A stretch of 40,231 nucleotides of DNA from Spirosoma fluviale (lineage in GTDB: Bacteria; Bacteroidota; Bacteroidia; Cytophagales; Cyclobacteriaceae): positions 1 to 40,231 of the forward strand of contig CAMDLI010000010.1 in the NCBI GenBank assembly GCA_945901615.1, in the 5' to 3' direction. This document shows positions 35,510 through 40,231 of the stretch, in pieces. Numbering within the stretch: the stretch's first letter is position 1; each line of letters starts with the position of its first letter. The notes below the pieces were generated by a model. It worked only from the letters and a program-made list of their open reading frames with translations. It searched no databases and was not told where the DNA came from. The translations under genes were made by a program, and so were the position numbers.

Positions 35510-36328
35510 TTATAGCTGGTCCAAGTAGCCTTGAATACTCTCCAAAATCATCGGATCTTGGGTCATTTTCTTAACTAGCTCAAACTGTGCTTTCGCTTTA
35601 TTTTTCTCCTTCGATTCAAAATAACTGACCCCTAGGTAAAACTGCCCCTGAATGTTTTGAGGATGTGCTTTTACCAATTCCTCAAATCGACCAATTGCTC
35701 GGTCGTATTGCCCAGACTGCATGGAGAGTACACCCATGTTGAATAGGCCGTCTTCATTTTTGGGATCCGCTTCCAGGATTTCTCTCAAAAGCGTGATTCC
35801 CTGCATGGGATTGGCGGAAGACACATAGGTCATCGCTATTTTGGACTTCAAGTCGAGACGGGTTGGATCTTTTTCCAACACCTTGTTTAAGAAACTTCTG
35901 GTCTTCTCTGCCAGCATTTCTACTTTATTCTTGTCAAGGGCAAAAGAAAAAGCATCGTAATTTGCTTTCCCAGCTTCCTCAATGAGAAATAAATTGTCTG
36001 GCCAAAGGGTACTTGCCTCTGTCCAATAGTAGGCGGCACTGTCAAATATCCCCTCTTCCTTGTAGATGCCTGCCAGCACCTGAGCTGCCGCTACTTTCTC
36101 CTCCACCGAAGGTCCGGTACGAAATTGGCTGATTAGCTGCGTTGCCTGGTCTCTATTTTTGGAAGATAGGGTATTCTCATGCGATTCGGAAATGGCTGGG
36201 GAAGCTTCCGCCCCACCTTCCATTTTTGCTCCTGTAGCTTCGTTATCGACGACCACCTTGGGAAGAAGATAAAGTCCAGCTACTGAAGCGATACCGATGC
36301 AGATGAGAACAACCTGTAGTTTCTTCAT
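35510..36328 (-). CDS. Membrane-anchored TPR protein
   Basis: 272 residues. An N-terminal hydrophobic helix (5-23) is followed by a low-complexity acidic linker and then tetratricopeptide repeats (about 80-265). The clearest is DGLFNMGVLSMQSGQYDRAIGRFEELVKAHP, with W/L-G-Y/F-A-P spacing of 34 residues. The TPR array should lie in the periplasm. TPRs mediate protein-protein contacts; partner unknown. It starts 15 bp after the HU gene stop, suggesting cotranscription. Confidence 0.8.
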   Translation of the reverse strand: MKKLQVVLICIGIASVAGLYLLPKVVVDNEATGAKMEGGAEASPAISESHENTLSSKNRDQATQLISQFRTGPSVEEKVAAAQVLAGIYKEEGIFDSAAYYWTEASTLWPDNLFLIEEAGKANYDAFSFALDKNKVEMLAEKTRSFLNKVLEKDPTRLDLKSKIAMTYVSSANPMQGITLLREILEADPKNEDGLFNMGVLSMQSGQYDRAIGRFEELVKAHPQNIQGQFYLGVSYFESKEKNKAKAQFELVKKMTQDPMILESIQGYLDQL

Positions 36329-36343
36329 GCCCTTAACTCAGGC

Positions 36344-36652
36344 TTAGGCCTGAGTAGCCATTTGTTTAATTTTTTTGCTGTTCTTAATTTTTTCTACAAA
36401 TACCTTCGAAGGCTTGAAGGCGGGAATGAAATGCTCGTCTATTACGATCGCGGTATTCTTGGAAATGTTACGCGCAATTTTCTTTGCTCTTTTCTTGTTG
36501 ATGAAACTTCCAAATCCTCTGACATAGATGTTATCTCCATCTGCCATTGAATCTTTTACTACTTTGAAAAACGCCTCAACTGCTTGAGTTACATCGTCTT
36601 TTTGGATTCCGGTCTTCTCGGAAATTTTAGTAATTACTTCTGCTTTAGTCAC
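36344..36652 (-). CDS. HU/IHF family DNA-binding protein
   Basis: 102 residues. MTKAEVITKISEKTG at the N-terminus, the central GFGSFINKKRAKKIARN at the base of the DNA-binding arm, and PAFKPSK near the end match HU/IHF proteins. In the arm the usual RNP tip is replaced by the stretch TAIVIDEHFIPAF, and a 12-residue Lys-rich tail follows the normal end. It bends and compacts DNA as a dimer. An exact -7 box precedes it by 67 bases, giving a leader of about 60 bases. First gene of the row leading to rng. Confidence 0.93.
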   Translation of the reverse strand: MTKAEVITKISEKTGIQKDDVTQAVEAFFKVVKDSMADGDNIYVRGFGSFINKKRAKKIARNISKNTAIVIDEHFIPAFKPSKVFVEKIKNSKKIKQMATQA

Positions 36653-36718
36653 TGTGATTAAAATTTAGAAATTTCGAAATAAGCTTAACAACCTATTAAC
36701 CAAGTATTTTTGGGACTG

Positions 36719-36726
36719 CAAATGTA
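36719..36726 (-). promoter_or_regulatory. -7 promoter box of the HU gene row (TACATTTG)
   Basis: Exact TAnnTTTG on the minus strand in the divergent gap between the HU gene and mutY. Confidence 0.6.
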
Positions 36727-36797
36727 CAAGAACCAACGCAATTAAAAAAGATATTCAAAAAAAATACCTTGGTTTGTAGTCTCGCAACGAATCACAA

Positions 36798-37853
36798 ATG
36801 AATAGCAAAGTCACTGAAAATCAATTCTTTTCAAATTCAATAATTTCTTGGTACCGAGAAAATCCCCGGAATTTACCTTGGCGCGAAACCCAAGATCCCT
36901 ATAAAATTTGGCTCTCGGAAATCATTCTTCAGCAAACCCGCGTGTCACAGGGCCTGCCCTATTACGAAGCATTTTCAAAAGCTTATCCTACAGTGCAAGC
37001 GCTGGCAGAAGCACCAGAAGAGGAAGTACTCCGTCTCTGGCAGGGCTTGGGCTACTACAGCAGAGCCCGCAACCTCCATGGCTGCGCAAAGTATATTTGG
37101 AGCGAACTAGGAGGCGTTTTTCCAAATCGTTACGCTACCCTCATCCAATTGAAAGGCGTGGGCAGCTACACCGCAGCAGCGATCTCAAGCTTTGCATTTG
37201 GGGAAGTTCAAGCAGTCGTAGATGGCAATGTATTCCGGGTGCTCGCGCGTTACTTTGGAATTGCAACAGACATTGCTAGGGGCAAAGGCAAAAAAGAATT
37301 CGAAGCGCTCGCCAACCAGCTGATTCCTGAAAACTCTCCAGGTGAATTCAACCAGGCCATGATGGATTTTGGCTCGCGCTGCTGCGTCCCCAAAAACCCA
37401 TCCTGTGGAGAATGCCCCCTTTCCAGCTCCTGCTTTGCATTTCAAAAAGGACTCGTAAGCTCATTGCCCGTAAAAATCAATAAAACTAAGGTCAAGGAAC
37501 GTGTCCTCAACTACCTGGTGATTCGTTGTGGAGGTCAGGTAGTATGGAATAAAAGAACTGCTGGTGATATTTGGACAGGCTTGTATGATTTTCCCCTTCT
37601 CGAACAAGAATCCTTTCCTTGGCAAGAAAATCTGAGCCAAGAAGCGGTCCTATTTCCTAAAAAATACCGACATCTTCTGTCGCATCAACGGATACTTGGA
37701 AGCTTTTGGGAGATTGAACTTTCTCCTGATAAACGCACTGAATTGGCGAAATGGTGCCAAAAAAAGGGATTTGACTTGGTGGAGCAACAGCAAATTGACG
37801 CTTTACCCAAGCCCAAATTGATCGTTCGCTATTTGACTGATCGAGAGATTTAA
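36798..37853 (+). CDS. mutY: A/G-specific adenine glycosylase
   Basis: 351 residues. Catalytic Glu41 (SEIILQQT) and Asp142 (VVDGNVF) flank the helix-hairpin-helix LKGVGSYTA (118-126). The [4Fe-4S] loop is complete: Cys196, Cys203, Cys206 and Cys212 with spacing C-X6-C-X2-C-X5-C. The C-terminal NUDIX-like domain (about 230-350) recognises 8-oxoguanine. MutY removes adenine mispaired with 8-oxoG. ssb follows 46 bp downstream, and the mutY-ssb-gldE order is a known arrangement in Bacteroidota. Confidence 0.96.
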   Translation: MNSKVTENQFFSNSIISWYRENPRNLPWRETQDPYKIWLSEIILQQTRVSQGLPYYEAFSKAYPTVQALAEAPEEEVLRLWQGLGYYSRARNLHGCAKYIWSELGGVFPNRYATLIQLKGVGSYTAAAISSFAFGEVQAVVDGNVFRVLARYFGIATDIARGKGKKEFEALANQLIPENSPGEFNQAMMDFGSRCCVPKNPSCGECPLSSSCFAFQKGLVSSLPVKINKTKVKERVLNYLVIRCGGQVVWNKRTAGDIWTGLYDFPLLEQESFPWQENLSQEAVLFPKKYRHLLSHQRILGSFWEIELSPDKRTELAKWCQKKGFDLVEQQQIDALPKPKLIVRYLTDREI

Positions 37854-37899
37854 TTACTTTCAATCTTCTAAACTTTTTAACCACTAAAAACAAAATGTT

Positions 37900-38355
37900 A
37901 TGGCAGGAGTAAACAAGGTCATTTTATTGGGACATCTAGGATCTGACCCAGAAGTGAAATATTTGGAGGGAGACAAGGTAGTAGCCAACCTAAGCCTAGC
38001 TACCTCGGAGGCTTACCAAGATCGAAATGGCAACCGTGTAGAGCAGACCGAGTGGCACGACTTGGAGCTTTGGGATCAGCAAGCAAAAATCGCTGAGAAA
38101 TACCTGAAAAAGGGTTCTCAAATCTATGTGGAAGGCAAAATCAAGTCTGACAAATGGACGGATGAGCAAGGTCAAAATCGAAAGAAGATGAAAATCAGAG
38201 TGTTGAGCTTCACCATGGTAGGCGGCAAGCCAGAAGGAATGGCAGCCACTACTCCTGCTCCGGCTGCTGGAATAGCCGCAATGCCAAGTTCATCCCCTGC
38301 ACCTAGCGCACCCATGGTATCCCTTGATGAGGGAGACGATGACTTGCCCTTTTAA
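37900..38355 (+). CDS. ssb: Single-stranded DNA-binding protein
   Basis: 151 residues. The OB fold covers about 1-108 (MAGVNKVILLGHLGSDPEVKY, then EWHDLELWDQQAKIAEKYLKKGSQIYVEGKI). A Pro/Ala-rich linker leads to the acidic tip DDDLPF, which binds partner enzymes such as RecO, PriA and exonuclease I. It coats single-stranded DNA during replication and repair. It sits between mutY and gldE with short gaps. Confidence 0.97.
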   Translation: MAGVNKVILLGHLGSDPEVKYLEGDKVVANLSLATSEAYQDRNGNRVEQTEWHDLELWDQQAKIAEKYLKKGSQIYVEGKIKSDKWTDEQGQNRKKMKIRVLSFTMVGGKPEGMAATTPAPAAGIAAMPSSSPAPSAPMVSLDEGDDDLPF

Positions 38356-38427
38356 TTGAAATACAAATCCCCTGTTCCCTTAATTCAGGGGATTTGTATA
38401 ACTTTGACTCCTTATTGAACTAAACAC

Positions 38428-39777
38428 ATGGATGACCCCTACCCGAGTTACTTACTGATAGCCCAGGTTTCTTCGTTTTCATTCTCTTATTTTTTGTTTA
38501 ATGGGCTCGCGCTCCTCATCCTCCTCGTAGGATCTGCACTGGTATCTGGTTCTGAAGTAGCTTTTTTTTCGTTGAGTAAAGACGAGCTAACCGATCTCAA
38601 CCAAAAACATCCCGAAAAAGGGAGAGTGATCACCAGCTTATTGGCAACCCCAAAAATCTTACTCAGTACCGTACTTATTCTAAATAACCTAATCAATATC
38701 GGCATCGTCACCTTGACGACCTTTGTTACTTGGACACTTTTTGGAACAAACGCTACCGGAATACTAGTCCTTTTAATTCAAACCGTAGGCGTAACCTTTG
38801 CCATCGTGTTTTTTGGGGAGATTGTGCCGAAAGTGTACGCCAACCAAGCCAACACCCGTTTTGCATTGGCTCTTGCAAGGCCAATCACTTTTTTCACGCA
38901 CCTCTTAAAGCCTTTTTCAGCATTTCTAATCGGATTCAGTAACCTCATAGAAAAGCGTATTCAACAAAAAGGATATTCACTATCCGTGGATGAGCTGAAT
39001 CAAGCATTGGAACTGACAACCGAAGACACCCCTGAAGAAGAAAAAGAAATCCTTCGTGGCATCGTGAATTTTGGTACGCTCAACGTCCGCCAGGTCATGA
39101 AAAGCCGCATGGAAATCTCCGCCATAGATGTTGAAATTGATTTCCACGAATTGATGGACAAAGTCAACAAAAGCGGCTACTCTAGAATCCCAGTGTATGA
39201 AGAGACGATTGACCGTATCCTAGGAATTCTTTACATCAAAGACTTACTCCCGCACATCGAAAAAGATGAAACCTTCGAGTGGAAATCTTTGATTCGAAAG
39301 ACTTTCTTCGTTCCTGAAAATAAAAAAGCAGACTCCCTCCTCAAAGATTTTCAGAAAATGCGAGTGCACATGGCTATCGTCGTAGATGAATATGGCGGCA
39401 CCTCTGGCTTAGTCACTTTAGAAGACTTAATTGAAGAGATTATTGGAGAAATCAACGATGAGTTTGACGATACGGATACCCTATTTTTTCAAGAGATCGA
39501 TGTGGACACCTTTATCTTTGAAGGAAAAGTTTCACTCAATGATTTTTGCAAAAAACTAGATTTAGATACCCAAGTCTTTGATGAAGTAAAGGGCGAAAGC
39601 GAGTCTCTTGGCGGCTTGCTCCTTGAGTTGAACTCAAAAATGCCGAAAAACGGGGCAAAAATCCGCTTCAAAGATTTTGAATTTACCATTTTGGCGGTGG
39701 ACACTCGAAAAATCAAAAAAGTAAAAGTTTACCTAAACGGAGGAGAAAAAGATAGTACATCTCCATTTACAGACTAA
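38428..39777 (+). CDS. gldE: Gliding-motility-associated protein GldE (CNNM/CorC-like)
   Basis: 449 residues. The N-terminal part (about 18-190) is a DUF21/CNNM transmembrane domain (LLILLVGSALVSGSEVAFFSLSKDEL). A CBS-domain pair (about 215-345, with MKSRMEIS and YGGTSGLVTLEDLIEEIIGEI) follows, then the CorC_HlyC domain to the end. This is the architecture of GldE, which supports the gliding lipoprotein machinery in Flavobacterium; related proteins are magnesium/cobalt transporters. Assignment to gldE rests on the mutY-ssb-gldE order. The usual next gene, gldD, is absent here: terminators and gltB follow. Confidence 0.87.
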   Translation: MDDPYPSYLLIAQVSSFSFSYFLFNGLALLILLVGSALVSGSEVAFFSLSKDELTDLNQKHPEKGRVITSLLATPKILLSTVLILNNLINIGIVTLTTFVTWTLFGTNATGILVLLIQTVGVTFAIVFFGEIVPKVYANQANTRFALALARPITFFTHLLKPFSAFLIGFSNLIEKRIQQKGYSLSVDELNQALELTTEDTPEEEKEILRGIVNFGTLNVRQVMKSRMEISAIDVEIDFHELMDKVNKSGYSRIPVYEETIDRILGILYIKDLLPHIEKDETFEWKSLIRKTFFVPENKKADSLLKDFQKMRVHMAIVVDEYGGTSGLVTLEDLIEEIIGEINDEFDDTDTLFFQEIDVDTFIFEGKVSLNDFCKKLDLDTQVFDEVKGESESLGGLLLELNSKMPKNGAKIRFKDFEFTILAVDTRKIKKVKVYLNGGEKDSTSPFTD

Positions 39778-39837
39778 ATTTTTTATTTGGTTAATTCTCC
39801 CTACTGCCGCTCATTTATTGGGAGTATTGCCGTACAG

Positions 39838-39860
39838 AAAAAGGAATTCTCCTTTTTTTT
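39838..39860 (+). terminator. First terminator after gldE
   Basis: 8-bp stem (AAAAAGGA with TCCTTTTT) and 4-base loop followed by a T-run. Confidence 0.6.
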
Positions 39861-39914
39861 CCAGTTCTACAAAATATTTCCCTTTCCCTCTCAAAAAACT
39901 ACAATTGAGTTTAA

Positions 39915-39945
39915 AATCCGCCTTATTTCTAAAAAAAGGCGGATT
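39915..39945 (+). terminator. Second terminator after gldE
   Basis: 8-bp stem (AATCCGCC with GGCGGATT), 15-base loop, followed by CTTTTTTT on the plus strand. Two terminators in a row would isolate gltB from gldE. Confidence 0.75.
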
Positions 39946-40074
39946 CTTTTTTTGTAAAGCCTAATTATCTACCCCTATTATTTACCTTATTTTTAATAAA
40001 AAAGATTTTTTTAAATCATTTTAGCATGTTTATGGGTTTTAAATTATGCTTATTTTAAAAAAATCAGTAATTTT

Positions 40075-40082
40075 TACGTTTC
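40075..40082 (+). promoter_or_regulatory. Probable -7 box of gltB (TACGTTTC)
   Basis: Seven of eight matches to TAnnTTTG, 21 bases before the gltB ATG. Confidence 0.4.
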
Positions 40083-40103
40083 AAACCTATTAAACTTATA
40101 AAA

Positions 40104-40231
40104 ATGGAGCAAGGGTTATATCGGCAGGAGTTTGAGCACGATTCCTGCGGTATCGGAGCAATAGTAGACCTCACTAATGAACCTTCACACGAAACCATTA
40201 GTGGGGCTTTGTATATGCTCAGCAACATGGA
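40104..40231 (+). CDS. gltB: Glutamate synthase large subunit (partial, 5' end only)
   Basis: 42 codons to the window edge. The protein starts MEQGLYRQEFEHDSCGIGA; FEHDSCG is the invariant start of the class II glutamine amidotransferase domain of GltB. Cys15 would become the N-terminal nucleophile after removal of a 14-residue propeptide. The large subunit takes ammonia from glutamine and passes it to 2-oxoglutarate to form glutamate. The rest, including the small-subunit gene, is outside the window. Confidence 0.88.
   Translation, partial: MEQGLYRQEFEHDSCGIGAIVDLTNEPSHETISGALYMLSNM

Larger units (their letters stand above)
39778..40103. other. Intergenic region between gldE and gltB
   Basis: 326 AT-rich bases with two terminators (39838-39860 and 39915-39945) and a probable -7 box for gltB. 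A further weak stem (CTCCC at 39799-39803 region with GGGAG near 39820) lies directly after gldE. No gldD frame or other gene is present. Confidence 0.5.

Overview
The window reads as chromosomal DNA of a Bacteroidota bacterium, most likely Cytophagales (Cyclobacteriaceae-like). The signs are: exact copies of the Bacteroidota -7 promoter box TAnnTTTG in front of eight transcription units; no evident Shine-Dalgarno sequences; a gldE homologue; an Oar-like TonB-dependent receptor; DUF4105 and DUF3127 proteins; a Bacteroidota-type ECF sigma factor; and an HU / TPR / 29-residue Cox24-like / RNase G cluster. The lineage is an inference from gene content. No prophage, CRISPR array, transposase or rRNA gene was seen.

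Layout. 1-3317 (-): 5'-terminal 1105 codons of a very large membrane-anchored AsmA-like protein, built from six copies of a ~175-residue module. 3318-4204: almost 0.9 kb without protein genes, holding two tandem tRNA-like RNAs, each with its own promoter box and terminator. This is the most unusual part of the window. 4205-10127: rluD, a PLP-dependent deaminase-like enzyme, an AlbA/Schlafen-type protein directly behind uvrB, uvrB, and a DUF4105 membrane protein. 10166-13917 (+): an exported protein of unknown function, a GntP-family permease and a RidA-family protein. 13921-21720 (-): an MltF-like lytic transglycosylase, then an operon of alpha/beta hydrolase, RND adaptor, RND pump and TolC-like channel. 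21945-25223 (-): Oar-like TonB-dependent receptor. 25562-32014: a YhhN-family protein, aspS, an M23 endopeptidase, rluF and an aldehyde dehydrogenase. 32177-33695: an ECF sigma factor whose 3' end overlaps a 77-residue anti-sigma-like protein, and a DUF3127 protein. 33758-36652 (-): HU, TPR protein, a 29-residue Cox24/bS22-like protein and rng. 36798-39777 (+): mutY, ssb, gldE. 40104 to the end: start of gltB.

The protein genes are mostly housekeeping: DNA repair (uvrB, mutY, ssb), RNA modification and decay (rluD, rluF, rng), aminoacylation (aspS), envelope maintenance (AsmA-like, MltF, M23) and export/import (RND-TolC, TonB receptor, GntP). The best candidate for something undescribed is the pair of tRNA-like RNAs at 3394-3533 and 3852-3958. 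They share acceptor-stem and T-arm sequence with a compensatory base-pair change, but their central regions have been replaced or enlarged.
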